64,000 nt of DNA, taken from assembly GCA_023238725.1 (NCBI GenBank), contig CM041550.1, positions 2,302,544-2,366,543 of the forward strand. The letters are read 5' to 3'. The notes below the pieces were generated by a model. It was not told the origin of the DNA. It did no database searches and worked only from the letters and a program-made list of their open reading frames with translations. The DNA is from Scortum barcoo. Lineage: Eukaryota > Chordata > Actinopteri > Centrarchiformes > Terapontidae. The translations under genes were made by a program, and so were the position numbers. Positions 35,072 to 50,641 of the stretch are shown piece after piece. Within the stretch, counting starts at the first letter, position 1; every line of letters starts with the position of its first letter.

Positions 35072-38000
35072 ACTACTGATTATTGTCTCCGTTTGTTGAG
35101 GCAAAACACTCTCAGACATGAAAGATGGTGGCCAGCAGCGCTCTCAGGAGGAGTGTTAGTGTTGAGCCAGCTGACAAACAGCAAAGAGCACTTTTAAAAG
35201 TTATCAGACTATCGATAAAAAATGTTTTACCCAACAAAGCTATCGAAGGCTGCCATGTACATAGTGAAGATTGAAGATTTAAAATGGTCAGAAATTATGA
35301 CTAATGAGGAATTTTACATCGTCTGTTTCAGTAATTATTGCCAGCACCACTTGTGAAGATGTTTGACGAAATATTTTCCCTAAAATGGCCTTGTTTTCTA
35401 TGTTATGACCACATCTTTACTGCCATCCTTACATCCGTCAGAGTAAGACAGCAGGAGAGATGGATTATTTAATGATGTTAAATAAACACTCACGTTACAC
35501 TGAATGTTACAGTTTCCACCTGACAGACTTCACACGTCTCTCTTCATGTCTGTCACTGATTACTGGGGTTTTCCTGATGTTAGTCGACCGTGACATCCGA
35601 AGGTGCAGCTGAGTTACAGCTTAAACGCAGCACAGAAATCAGCTGTGTCAGGGGGATGTTTGGCCTTGGGGATGTTGGACAATGACAAAAGCACAATATG
35701 AAAAGAGAGACGGCTGACACGTCGGCTCTATTAGACAGACCCTGAGACAGTTAGACAGACAAACAGCTGCAAACACAACAACAGAAACTGACGTGGTTGT
35801 AGCGAGCTCAGCGGCAGACAAAGGTGTAATTTTGTCATCAAACCTGGACAACTAAGAAGCATTCAAAAAAAAAAAAAAAACAGTGTGTGTATAAATGTAT
35901 GCATATTTGTGTGTGTGAGTGTGAAACATCAATGTCACAACTTCACGCTCGACACATCGAGGCTCGCTGGATGCCATTAAAGGAGCTATTAGCTCTGTCG
36001 TACTGCATTGCAGCCCATCATCGCACAAACAGCACTAACAGCGCTGCTAACACTCCTCTGTGTGCATCACAAGGAGGTCCGGGGCCATTTTAGCTCGTCA
36101 AAACAGCTGACATTCAGGTATTCAGCGGGGAAGTGAGTCTTCCCTCCGTTTATCTCACTTGGACCTTTTCATATGCAGAACATGGCATTTGCTCTGCAAC
36201 CGGCTGCTTGAAGCCAAGAAGAGTTTGATTGATTTAGTTCTGTCTTTTTCCCCAAACTGTCCACCTGAAGTATAAAACATCAGAGGAGAAATTTACTTTT
36301 TTTTACAAATGAGATAAGATCAGATGCTGCTTCTCTGTTGAGATGTGTTGCACATGTTGGAGGAAGGGAAAGCAACCAAGCATTTTCTTCTGCAAACGAG
36401 ACACCTTTTTTAGGTTTAAGAGTGAATTCATCCTCTGAGACTTGAGGAAATATTAGTTTAACAACCTGATGTTATCAGCTTATTGATTAAATCATGAAAA
36501 ATAAGTGTTGAGGGTTTCTAAATTACAAAACAGGTCAGAATAATACAGCAAAACCTACTTTATTAAGCATCAGTGATTGTTTACATCAGATAACACACTT
36601 GCTATGTGACATTAAATGTCACAAAGCTGAGCTCTCGCCTATATTTTGCATCTGACAGCGCCTTCATAAACAAAACTACAACATAAATATGTTGCATGAA
36701 ACCAAATGACTTTTTTTTCCAGTGTAAAAATCTGATGTGGAATTTCAAAGACAGAGAGAAAAGAAGAGAAAATCTATGATTATCTTTACCGTGGATCTTT
36801 GACCTGAACAACACTAGCTTCTTAAATTGCGACACTGTTGGCAAACACACACAAAAGTTTAACCGCGGTGAAAAAATGTAGTTCCCTCATGACATGACGA
36901 GCAGCAGATGATATGAATCTTTCAGTTTCAGTGTTCCTGCAGAGTCACTATGTTATATTCTAGGAAGCCAAACTCTAAAATTCACAGAGGTAAAGCCTGC
37001 TGTTTCTTGTGTGGGAGCATCTGACAGGAGATCCCTTCACCTCAGTTTACCTGGAGAGAAAAGAAATAGTATTGTTGTGTGTAAGGCATAGGCCTGCGCC
37101 GCCGTGGCTCTCTGCTCATTTATGTTTACATCAAAAGTTTTTTATGGATTCCTCGGATTGCTCAACACAACGTCAGGATCAAACATTCGGCATCGCCTCG
37201 ACTTCAGAACAGCACGCTGCAGCACCAACACTGGGTGTGTGAACAGAAAGTTCACCTTCAAACTGTGCACGAGTAGCGGCTTTCTAAACTTAGCCAGGTA
37301 AACTAATTCTATCAGTTTGCGGTGCATTTGCATGCACACTCTGTGCGGCACAGAGAGGGCCAAAGGCAAACACACGATCCACAGATCCACAGAAATAGAC
37401 ACACAAACACACACTGTCACCGGTGGAGGTCTGCAGCGAAGTGAGGAGGGAGATAAATAACGAGACATGGTGGTGATTTATGAACGTCAGGATTTAAATG
37501 AATTCAGTGACTTTCATGCATGGAAAGATGTGGCACACTCCAGCTGATCCATATTCAACAAGGGCAGCTTTGTGTGTGTGTGCGGTCATGTACTGTTTTA
37601 TGTGTGTCCTCCCTGTGTCCCTTGTAAAGGGCATAAATATCGGGCAGTACATCTGATAAAGTGCAGACAGGAGCTCCCACAGTCGCTGTTAAATGGTGAT
37701 AATAGAAGCGAATGCCACCCTGAGCCAATGTCAAAGCTGCATTTCTACGTCACTGATCAAACAGACGCGTGTTTATTCTCACAAAGACTCGAGCTCTATT
37801 CATGACATGTTTGCATTCCCACAGTTTTACAGGATGTTTCCCAACAATAAAACAAATTCAATCCAGCATACAGTCATATATCAAACAAGAGACAGATTTT
37901 TCAAGAAAATAGTGTGTTGGATTTAAAGTATCACTGAAAAAACTTAATCTGAACAGAAAATTTGCTGAAAAATTAAACTACTTTTGACTCTCAGCCTTTA

Positions 38001-38733
38001 TATAGTATAGTATAGTTCTACTTATTTTCAGGGATTGTCAGTGTCGGTTCTCGTATGAAATGTTTATTATACTCACTTTGAGTTTCAGAAACTCCTGTAA
38101 CAAGCCAATTATTTAAAATTATAATTTATACAATATGCAGGATATATTATACAGTTGTGTGAAAAGTTGCATTTTAATTCATATTCATAAATCATCTTTC
38201 AGACCTACAAATGCAAATACTGTGATTAATTAATCTGATAAATGACACTGATAAATAAACATCAGGGCTCTTCGACAGGCAGTGAGCCGGTTAAAAGGTC
38301 GCTGACGCCGTCATTAACTCTGCATCACCACTCTCTGGTGGTTGTGGTGCCTCAAGGTCGGGCATTGTTGGGCATGTGTTTCCAGCTTTCACACATTTGA
38401 TTCGCAGGTTGCCTGAGATAATGTTTGATGATATCACTGCAGGAAAATAGCAGCTGATGAGTCTCACATCCTCTTACTGCCTGATCAATTGACTGATTTC
38501 GACTGACTTCATTTTTAAACAAGGGAAGAACCAGCCTGGTCTGAGACACCTGAAACCGGAAGTGATGGTTTTTACAACTTCGTGCTCGGTTCCAGTAAAT
38601 GTTCTTTTTCTTGCCGACGACGAGCGGCGAGAGCGTGTCTCGCTGAAGGTGTTTCCTACAAGGAGGAAGTGTGCTTTCTCACTCTGAGCCTGTGTCCTGT
38701 GTGAAGCGTTTTCTCTCTGTGGGCCGTGTGGTA

Positions 38734-38737
<4 letters not shown>

Positions 38738-38801
<64 letters not shown>
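38738..38801. repeat. (CA)32 microsatellite
   Basis: An uninterrupted 64-nt CA run. Confidence 0.95.
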
Positions 38802-38802
<1 letters not shown>

Positions 38803-41243
38803 CCTGAGATGTTTGACAAAAAAATTCAACTGCAGTGTCACATCAGCAATCGACGTGCTGCCCATTGGGGGGAAACTGGCTGACATATCGAGGTTGCTAG
38901 CAGTTTTTATCATGGAAGCAAAGAAAAGTTAGTCTTCCATCAATTATCACAATCTGAGAGAAATTAAAATTTCTTCAGTGTTTTTTCTTTTATGTTTGGA
39001 AACTCTTTCGTTGACGTGGAGGAGTCAGAGAACTGTCTGAATCTCTTCTGATTCAAACTGAGCGTCGGCCGCATTTTTTTTATTACTGAGAGGTGCTGCT
39101 TGGCTTTGGGATCGGACTTTGGCACAGAGGTTTTAATTTGTGTGTAGGTGCTGTGATCTGTTTTGATTTTCTGACATGCTTAAAATGAGGTGTGACCAAA
39201 GAGAAGATGGCGGGAAAAAAAATTATATCAGGAAATAGAGGAAATTGAAGCTGCACAGAGCATAAATAAAAAGAGATTCGGCTGTAATACACACGTCTGT
39301 ATCTGTAAACAGCCGGCTGTATCATCTGGTGGCCCTCTGAACTTGGCGGCTGGATATCGCTCACGTATAGACAATGAGCCTAAGCTGGTGATTCAGCAGG
39401 GATCTGGCGTAGGAGAGCTGAAGACGGGGAGATAGGACCGTACGGGCTGTGATGACTAATACCTAAGCACAATGCCGAAGTGAGAGATAGTAATCCACAA
39501 GCTGGGAGCTGACTGTGGCCATATAATATGCGTTATGAGTCTCTTGGAAAAAGGCAATAAAATACATATAAAGGGAAGCACCACAATTGAGATCTGTGAA
39601 TATCACATAAAAACCATTAAAGTCACAACTGGGGAGGCTGCAGAGGGAATTGTGTTTTGTGCCGCTTGTTTGTGAATGCAAGAGAGTGTGACGGAGGAGA
39701 CGAGAGACAACACTTTGAATGCAAAACCCTCTTTGAGTTTTTACCCCCCCCCCTCCAGAAACCAGGCTCTGGATCTGCTCATTATAAACTAAAACTGGCT
39801 GACACAATAGTTACCTGCAGCACACACAGATCACACAGCTGACGGGAAACAAATGCATTAGCCTTCAAATCAAACAGACAAACAGGGTGAGGAACTAAAA
39901 GCATCACATTTTAATGCTGCGGTGGAAATAAAAGGAAACCACGTTTGACATGTAACTGCATGCCACTGAGAAAACCTACTTATAAAAAACCCAGCTAAAT
40001 TAAAAAAAGGCTTAATATTCACCAGGTTGTGATTATGACCTGCGTTCAGGGTCGAACTGAAGAGGTTTGTCTGCTGATTTGTCACTGATCAGCGCTCTGA
40101 TAGGAGAAGATGATGTGAGCTGATGGAGGACAAACTATCTCTTGCTTTTGAACAGAAACAGGAGGCCTTCAAATGGTGTGAAATCCAGACAAACACACCA
40201 TCTTTTTTCTGGGAAATGTGAAATATGTGAAACATAAGACGGGAAAAGATTAAATTAACTTTACGAAGACAGTCTGGCAGAGACGTTTTAGATTCACCTC
40301 ATAACTGGAGCTGCACTAAACTCACAGACTCCCTTATTTGTGTTTTAGATCGTCTCTGCTCATGCTAACCGGCGCCACCTACAGCCGAAGAGAGCGGCAA
40401 CAGATGAAGACGCGACGATGCCGCGACCAACGAGCGCAGAAAGTAAAATCTGCTGCTAATCTGCACCAGAATGAGTGTTATAACGCAGGTCTTTCTTTGT
40501 ATTTTCACAGCTGCTGTTTGCTTTCCGTTTGTTTCACAGGTTTTAATTAGTGACCTGAGTGTTTTCCCAGGGAGGCCTGGGTACAGAAATGAAAACAATA
40601 CAACAACACAACATCTTTCGGAGACTTTCCTTTTAACGCTTTACCGCTCAATAGGTAAACAAATTGAAGATGATACTCTTTTGTGCATCAGCAGGCGAGT
40701 CTACAGAAACAGACTGAAGTCAGTAGAGAATTTAACGATTATTATTCATATTTCATCAAAGTGTGGATTTAACTTTAAGATCATTTTGGAGGAGGCGAGA
40801 CTAAATTATTTTGTGTTATACAGAGAGGTGTTTCTGTTATTTAGCCAACCTTCACCGATGTCAATGAGGTGGACAAAATAATAGAAACCTTGAGTTCAAC
40901 ATTTGAATCGACGTTTCTCTGAAACAACCGTCATGGCAGATTACTGTTGTATTGTGCTGCATTAGTTTCATCTGTGTGTTCAGTGTTTATAGTACGGTGT
41001 GTGATAGCTATGAGCTATGAAGCTCCTTTCCTGCAGATGGCGAACATCATCAGCAGCTGGCTCGGTGTGGTTATGGGTGCTTTGAATCAATGACGCCGTG
41101 TCTTTCTTGATAATCACGTCTCTCTGCAAAGCACCGTTATTCCTCATTCGTTAATGCGCCGTCATTAAAACCACGCGTATCTGTGGCGACACGCTTCAGC
41201 GACGTAAAGTAAAGAGAGAAAATGGATTGTAAGTCTGAAATAC

Positions 41244-41316
41244 CTTCACGTCTCGGTGGATGACATTGTTGTCGTGGCAATAGCGCAGCGCCTCGAGGAT
41301 CTGCCTCATGTAGTGA
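41244..41316 (-). CDS. cask: CASK exon 5: catalytic-loop HRD segment
   Basis: This 73-nt exon covers residues 119-143. It reads HYMRQILEALRYCHDNN then VIHRDVK, so the HRD catalytic aspartate is present. The acceptor is CCTCAG and the donor AAG|GTATTT. It ends in phase 0 directly before the 16-kb intron that holds the two GPCR genes. Confidence 0.97.
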
Positions 41317-41418
41317 CTGAGGAGAAAGAAAGACATCATGGAGTTGAAAATGTTTGAAAAACACTGTGACAGGAGCACCAAATAAAATGAGCGAGAACAT
41401 CTGAAGCATAAATCCTCA

Positions 41419-43623
<2,205 letters not shown>

Positions 43624-43729
43624 AACTCAAAGACCATGTAGAGCATCCCATCTGAGCTGTAGGTCTCCAGCAGCTCCACGATGTGGGGGTGCTTCAGCAT
43701 GTGGCAGATGCTGGCCTCCCTCTTCAGAT
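43624..43729 (-). CDS. cask: CASK exon 3: kinase alpha-C region
   Basis: This 106-nt exon covers about residues 58-93. It reads LKREASICHMLKHPHIVELL, then ETYSSDGMLYMVFE, essentially identical to mammalian CASK. The alpha-C glutamate lies in KREAS. The acceptor is TTTTCAG and the donor GTAAGT. It starts with two bases completing Asp58 and ends with two bases of Phe93. Confidence 0.97.
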
Positions 43730-46700
43730 CTGAAAACGCAAACACAAGAGAGGGAGAGGAGAGCTTATATAGGAGCAAGATGGACACACAGTTTAATATT
43801 AACACACAAACATACAGTAAGCCCAGTTTATTCTACAGCTGAGGACTTAATATGTCACCACACCTTTATTATTTCTGCAGACCTGGAAAGACATTTTCTT
43901 ACTTATAGAAAATCCACTTTTGTCCTTTTAATTTCCCATTTTTTTCTCTGATTTTCTTCCCATGCACTTCAGCCACTGCTAATCCCAAATGGTGATGAGC
44001 TGTAGGGGAGGGTTCAGATCCGACACGATCTTATACCAGAGCCACAATCACACATATCCATAGTGATGCTATTAATTATTAAAAACAGTTATGTTGTGAT
44101 TGCATGAATGCTGAACTAACTAACGCTTGAGTAGCATGTGTGATGCAGAACATGAGATAAATTTATTAATTTCTTTGTCTTGATGCTCAGAACGAGACAA
44201 GTACCTGTGGTATTGATACCTAATTAATCCATCCACCCGTCCATGAGTGCAAATACAAGATGACTTCTTCTATACTTTAACCCTTAAATGACTTTTGAAT
44301 ACAGTGTATTTCTTATTTCTTTATATTAAAAGTCTGTTCTAGTCTGGAGCTGGTTGTGTCTAACTCAGTGAAACACGGGGCCTGTGCATGTTGAGGATGG
44401 GCGCCATCAGAATCAGGACCAGCATGAAAAATCCCCAAAAGACAGAAAGAAGTTATTTTCCACCAATGTGCAGGATGATTGTTTAAAGAAAGGAGGAGGT
44501 AGACTGGATTTATAAGAAAGAGAATTCAGTTGCTCCCCGGGGACCAACTCAGCTTTGTTGTATGCTGCACAATAAAACCTACTGCACCAGAGTATCTTCA
44601 ATGAAAGCACTGATTGAGTGTTGGGAGGTGTTTCAGACCAGAACTTCCTGCTACATCACGGACTTCACCGTTTACGAGCTGCAGGATCTGTTTGGCACAG
44701 TGCAGCCGACACTGTCAGATCTGACCTTTTCTGCTGCCCTCACCCTCATCATAATGTCATAAAACTGGCAGGCACCGTCCAGGTTTATCTGAAGTTCACT
44801 GCGACTCCACGTCCTCGTGTTGAGACGAACCTTCACACCATGCCTCTGAAATGCTTCCATGTCTACGTAGTCAAACCCTGAAGCTGAAGCTTTCCTCGCT
44901 CTGCACCGCGGTCTTTCAGACGATCCTGCCTAACTCAGGGTTTCCTGTAGCTTAGCGCTCGCTGTTACCTGACAGGAAAATGGAAAACGGAAAACGGCAG
45001 CAGAAGGGTCGCACTCCTGAAAAACCCGTGATGATGACTCATCTGCACAACCGTCTCGTATGCAAATGAGCCACGAGTCTTCGCTCTCCTTTGGTTCGAG
45101 TGATGTTTGTTTGCATTCATCCCATTATTTCAAAGCTCTCACTGCTGCCTGGCAATAAGCATGTACCTCTTTAATCGGTTCCTAAAGAAGAGGATGGTTA
45201 ATGGAGGAGGTTACTGAAGCTGAAAAGAACAATGTGCTGTTGAGAGGAATCGCTGGGGAGAGATGACAAAACACACCGCCGTACAAAACCCTCCTTAAGA
45301 GACAGATAGTAAGAACCTTTAGATTTTATTTGATTTTTAAAGAGGTAAAAAGAGAGGAAAACATAACCTATAATATATAATTTGAAGAAACCAGAGTTGC
45401 AAGATTGATGTGTAGGGGACAAGAAAACAGCCTCTACAAATCAATAATCTATCAATGCCTCTCTGACGCGAGTGGAAAATTGTTCCTTCATGTAAAACGA
45501 ATTGAATGGAGCAAAGCGAGAAGGTAGGTGGAGCATCTACTGATCTGCAGCACAGGAAAGGATTATAATGCCTCTAAATCAAACATTCACCCACCTGGAG
45601 TTACAGTTTAGAGAAACACTGCAGTAAAACTAATAATAATGAATGCACACAAACTGCTTCACATACACTTTTTTCTCTCAACTTTTCCTTTCTGCACCTT
45701 TTTTTCCATTCACCATCATTACATTCCCATCACTGAGGACCACCTCCATCTCTCCATCTTTGTGCCCCTGCAGCTGCAGCTCTGACGGATTGAATGGCCT
45801 CCTGCAGCACAACACTGTCACAATAATCCCTCGTTTAAGTTTCGAGGTGGGAAAAAACATCTCAGACTGCGCTCACATAAAAAAACTAAACATAACTGAT
45901 GTTACCGCCTAAAGCAAGCAGGAGGAAATCTTCAAGACCTTTCTCAATTTAATGTAAGACATTTTATACCTTCTGACTAAATTTGCTGCTTTTTACCTGC
46001 AGAAACGCTGATGTGACAGAAACAGAAACATATTGTGATGTGAAGAGGATCTGTTCATGTGTCTAAAAAGGCTTCACTAGCTGATGTGCATGTGCAGATG
46101 TGACCGGTTTTACATGCAAATTACAGTCCAAATAACAGGATGTGCCTCCAGTCTGAACATCTAAACATAGTCTATCCCATCCATCTCGCTTTCATCCTTC
46201 TATTCACTCTCTCAATCCTTTGATCCACTCATTCATATGTCCCACAAAGCTCTCGTTCCTTCTTCCTTTTCCTCCTGACGGCCGCTCTTAGAAAAATACG
46301 GATCATGTACATAACCTTTCTGCTCGAGCGCGATCTCGATCTCATTTGCTGAAAATGCCTCACTTAACTGTATTAACTTTTAATATCCGTCTCTCCTGCT
46401 GGCTGTGCCGAAACACACACAGTCGATTTATACAGTAACATGCTCTACATATGGAGGCTCCACATTCCCGGTGAGGTTTCCCCGCCGGCTGCTGCTGGAG
46501 GTGATTTATAGACAGGAACTGAATGGGAAAAAGATGGGAGTAGATGTTTCTGCAAAGATGTGACGCATGCAGTCTTTCTCTCACACACACGTACATATAA
46601 ATGCTCATGTAAACTATAATGAAAAGTTATTGTATTGTTCTTCTATGTATGCAGTGACATTTAATTAAGCCACAAGCCACTTGTGCTGCTGCGAGCCTCG

Positions 46701-47128
46701 GCGCTAACATTAAGCTAATCCTCCGAGGACAAGTGCAAGGCGTGGGCCGGTGCGAACACCATGCTAATGCTGCTAAAGCCGGATAAGTGGCTACCTTAAG
46801 GGCATCGCAGCCTGCCACATTTAATGTCATCTGCTGCTCATGTCCGTCACCGCAACGGCTGCTGGAGATTACGAAAGATACTCCATCAAAGCAAAAGCAA
46901 AAAAACACCACACTGGATTTGTTGAGCAACGAGAAAACTGCTGTAGGGCGGGAGGTCACTTTCATCGCTTTAAAGTCAGTGCAGGTTAGAGAAATAAGAA
47001 CTAAAAAAAGACAGGTAGAAAAGGAGAGGATGGATAAGACGTCAGGAAGGACTCTATAAAATATAAAACATGCTGTTTAACACTGTACATACACATGCAA
47101 CAATGTTAAACTGCATAATTGATCAGTA

Positions 47129-47140
47129 ACAATCAAACTC
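47129..47140. repeat. Target-site duplication, left, of Rex3 copy 2
   Basis: ACAATCAAACTC (12 nt) occurs here next to the element's 3' tail and again at 50630..50641. Confidence 0.87.
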
Positions 47141-50100
47141 TTCTTCATCTTCTTCTTCTTCATCTTCTTCATCCGCTTGGTCCGGGACCGGGTCGCGGAG
47201 GCAGCAGTCTGAGCAGAGATGCCCAGACTTCCCTCACCCCAGACACTTCCTCCAGCTCTTCCGGGGGGACCCCGAGGCGTTCCCAGGCCAGGCCAGCCGA
47301 GCTGAGACATAGTTTCTCCAGCGTGTCCTGGGTCTTCCCGAGGCCTCCTCCCGGTGGGACATGCCTGGAACACCTCCCTAGGGAGGCGTCCAGGGGGCAT
47401 CCGAAACAGATGCCCAAGCCAAGCCACCTCAGCTGACTCCTCTCGATGCGGAAGGAGCAGCGGCTCTACTCCGAGCTCCTCCCGAGTGACCGACCGAGCT
47501 TCTCACCCTATCTCTAAGGGAGCGCCCAGCCACCCTGCATGGAGGAAACTCATTTCGGCCGCTTGTATCCGCGATCTTGTCCTTTCGGTCATTACCCAAA
47601 GTTCATGACCATAGGTGAGGGTGGGAACGTAGATTGACCATGGTAAATCGAGAGCTTCATTCGCCTTTCGACTCAGCAGCTCCTTCTTCACCACGACATG
47701 GTCCCGGTACACCGACCGCATAACTCGCGGACGCTGCACCAATCCGCCTGTCAATCTCACGCTCGATCTTTCCCTCACTCGTGAACAAGACCCCGAGATA
47801 CTTGAACTCCTCCACTTGAGGCAGGACCTCTCCACCCACCTGGAGAGGGCATGCCACCCTTTTGCCCTTCCGGTCGAGAACCATGGCCTCGGATTTGGAG
47901 GTGCTGATTCTCATCCCAGCCGCTTCACACTCGGCTGCAAACCGCTCCAGTACATGCTGAAGGTCCTGGCCTGATGAAGCCATCAGGACAACATCATCCA
48001 TGCAAAAAAGCAGAGATGAAATCCTGTGGTTCCCCAAACCGGACTCCCTCCGGCCCGGCCCCTGGCTACGCCTAGAAATCCTGTCCATAAAGATTATGAA
48101 CAGGACCGGTGACAAAGGGCAAGCCCTGCCGGAGTCCAACATGCACTGGGAACAGGTCTGACTTACTGCCGGCAATGCGAACCAAGCTCCTGCTCCGGTC
48201 GTACAGAGACCGAACAGCCCTTAGCAAAGGCTCCCGGACCCCATACTCAGCGGAGCACTCCCCACAGAATACCACGAGGGACACGGTCGAATGCCTTCTC
48301 CAGATCCACAAAGCACATGTGGACTGGTTGGGCAAACTCCCATAAACCCTCAAGCACCCTGTGGAGGGTATAGAGCTGGTCCAGTGTTCCACGACCAGGA
48401 CGAAAACCGCATTGTTCCTCCTGAATCCGAGGGTCGACTATCGGCCGTCGGCCGAATTCTCCTCTCCAGTACCCTGGCGTAGACCTTCCCGGGGAGGCTG
48501 AGTGAAGTGTGATCCCCCTGTGTAGTTGGAACACACTCTCCGGTCCCCCTTTTTAAAAAGAGGGACCACCACCCCAGTTTGCCCACACCAGAGGCACTGT
48601 CCCCAACCTCCATGCAATGTTGCAAAGGCGTGTCAGCCAAGACAGCCCCACAACATCCAGAGATTTGAGGTACTCAGGGCGGATCTCATCCACCCCCGGC
48701 GCCTTGCCACCAGAGGAGCTTACGAACTACCTCAGTGACTTCGGCTTGGGTGATGGACGAGTCCACCTCAGAGACCCCAGCCTCCGCTTCCTCATTGGAA
48801 GGCAGAAGTCGGTGGGATTGAGGAGATCCTCGAAGTATTTCTTCCACCGTCCGTCCGACAATGTCCCCAGTCGAGAGGTCAACAGCTCCCCACCTGCACT
48901 GTAAACAGTGTTGGCAGAGTACTGCTTCCCCCTTCTGAGGCGCCGGACGGTTTGCCAGAATCTCTTCGAGGCCGACCGATAGTCCTCCTCCATGGCCTCA
49001 CCGAACTCCTCCCAGACCCGAGTTTTTGCCTCCAGGACCGTCCGGGCTGCGGCTTGCTTGGCCTGCCGGTACCTGTCAACTCTGCGTCAGGAGTCCCACA
49101 GGCCAACATGGTCCGATAGGACTCCTTCTTCAGCCTGACGGCATCCCTTACTTCCGGTGTCCACCACCCGGGTTCGGGGAATTGCCGCCACCACGACAGG
49201 CACCAGAGACCTTGCGTCCACAACTTCGAACATTGCCGCGTCGACAATGGAGGCAGAGAACATGGTCCACTCGGACTCAATGTCCTCCAGCCTCCCTCGG
49301 AATCTGTGAGAAGCTCTTCCGGAGGTGGGAGTTGAAGACCTCCCTGACAGAGGGCTCGGCCAGACGTTCCCAACAGACCCTCACAATACGTTTGGGTCTG
49401 CCAGGTCTGTCTGTCCAACTTCCTCCTCTGCCAGCGGATCCAACTCACCACCAGGTGGTGATCGGTTGACAACTCAGCCCCTCTCTTTACCCGAGTGTCC
49501 AAGACATACGGCCGGAGATCAGATGAAACGACAACAAAGTCGATCATCGACCTCCGGCCTAGGGTGTCCTGGTGCCACGTGCACTGATGGACACCCTTAT
49601 GCTTATGCTCGAACATGGTGTTCGTTATGGACAAACTGTGACTAGCACAGAAGTCCAATAACAGAACACACCCCTCGGGTTCAGATCGGGGAGGCCGTTC
49701 CTCCCGATCACGCCCCTCCAGGTATCACTGTTGTTGCCCACGTGAGCGTTGAAGTCCCCCAGTAGAACAATGGAGTCCCCAGTCGGAGCACTATCAAGTA
49801 CCCCCTCCCAGGGACTCCAAGAAGGCCAGGTACTACTGTACTGTACTGCTGTTCGGCCCGTAGGCACAAACAACAGCAAGAGACCTATCCCCAACCCGAA
49901 GGCGCAGGGAAGCGACCCTCCTCTCGTTCACCGGAGTGAACTCCAACACATGGCGGCTGAGCTGGGGAGCTATAAGCAAGCCCACACCAGCTGCCAGCCG
50001 CCGCTCACCCTGGGCAACTCCAGAGTAGTGGAGGGTCCAGCCCCTCTCAGAGGAGCTGGGTTCCAGAGCCCAAGCTATGCGTGGAGGTGAGCCCGACTAT

Positions 50101-50629
50101 CTCTAGCCGGTACCTCTCAACCTCCCGCACACAAGCTCAGGCTCCTTCCCCCCCAGCGAGGTGACATTCCATGTCCCTATTGCCAGAGTTTTGGTCCAGG
50201 GATTGGGTCGCGTCGAGGCCCCCGCCACGACTGCTACCCAAACCACATTGCACCGGCCCCTCATGGACCTTCCTGCGGGTGGTGAGCCTACTGGAAGGCG
50301 GGCCCACGTCGCCATTTCGGGCTGAGCCCGGCCGGGTCCCGTGGGCAAAGACCCGGCCACCAGGCGCGCTCGCCTGCGAGCCCCAACCCCAGGCCTGGCT
50401 CCAGGGTGGGGCCCCGGTAACTAACGCCAATCCGGGCGACGTAACGGTCCTTGATGTTCTTCTGTTCATGATGGGCTTGTGAACCGCTCTTAGTCTGGCC
50501 CGTCACCTAGGACCTGTTTGCCATGGGAGACCCTACCAGGGGCGTAATGCCCCCGACAACATAGCTCCTAGGATCATTCGGGCACAAACAAACCCCTCCA
50601 CCACAGTAAGGTGGTGGTTCAAGGAGGGG
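47141..50629 (-). mobile_element. Rex3-type (RTE clade) non-LTR retrotransposon, full-length copy 2
   Basis: This 3,489-bp minus-strand element has the same 5' terminus as copy 1 (CCCCTCCTTGAACC read on the minus strand from 50629). It carries endonuclease (GDFNAHVG near 49750; STDHHLVVSW near 49460) and RT (DLEKAFDRVPRG near 48300) segments. Its 3' tail is built of GATGAAGAA-like units rather than (ATGG)n. A perfect 12-nt target duplication flanks it. It lies in CASK intron 2, in the same orientation as CASK. Confidence 0.88.
47170..50469 (-). pseudogene. Decayed Rex3 endonuclease / reverse transcriptase ORF (copy 2)
   Basis: The longest open piece (48879..49658, 259 codons) covers the end of the endonuclease and the linker. 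Other pieces at 50137-50469, 48072-48534, 47657-48175 and 47077-47427 lie in different frames. The RT active site reads FCMDD instead of FADD (47991..48013). An extra A at about 48121 shifts the frame next to the QGCPLSP motif. The copy is not functional as it stands. Confidence 0.8.
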
Positions 50630-50641
50630 ACAATCAAACTC
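50630..50641. repeat. Target-site duplication, right, of Rex3 copy 2
   Basis: This is a perfect 12-nt copy of 47129..47140, immediately outside the element's 5' terminus. Confidence 0.87.

Larger units (their letters stand above)
25048..41243 (-). other. cask: CASK intron 5, host of the two GPCR genes
   Basis: This 16.2-kb intron contains gpr34 and gpr82 on the opposite strand. Between and around them are a dispersed repeat (28985-29430), the X-box minisatellite (33831-33965), (GT)n at 33178-33212, (AC)29 at 35012-35069 and (CA)32 at 38738-38801. A lone TIR-like terminus is at about 40868. The stretches 25050-26690, 29430-31420 and 35070-38730 show no further genes to my eye. Confidence 0.8.

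Noticed and set aside
40867..40888. A lone GGTGGACAAAATAATAG end, possibly a second TIR element
   Set aside because: No matching inverted end was found to its right within the window, so no element is called.
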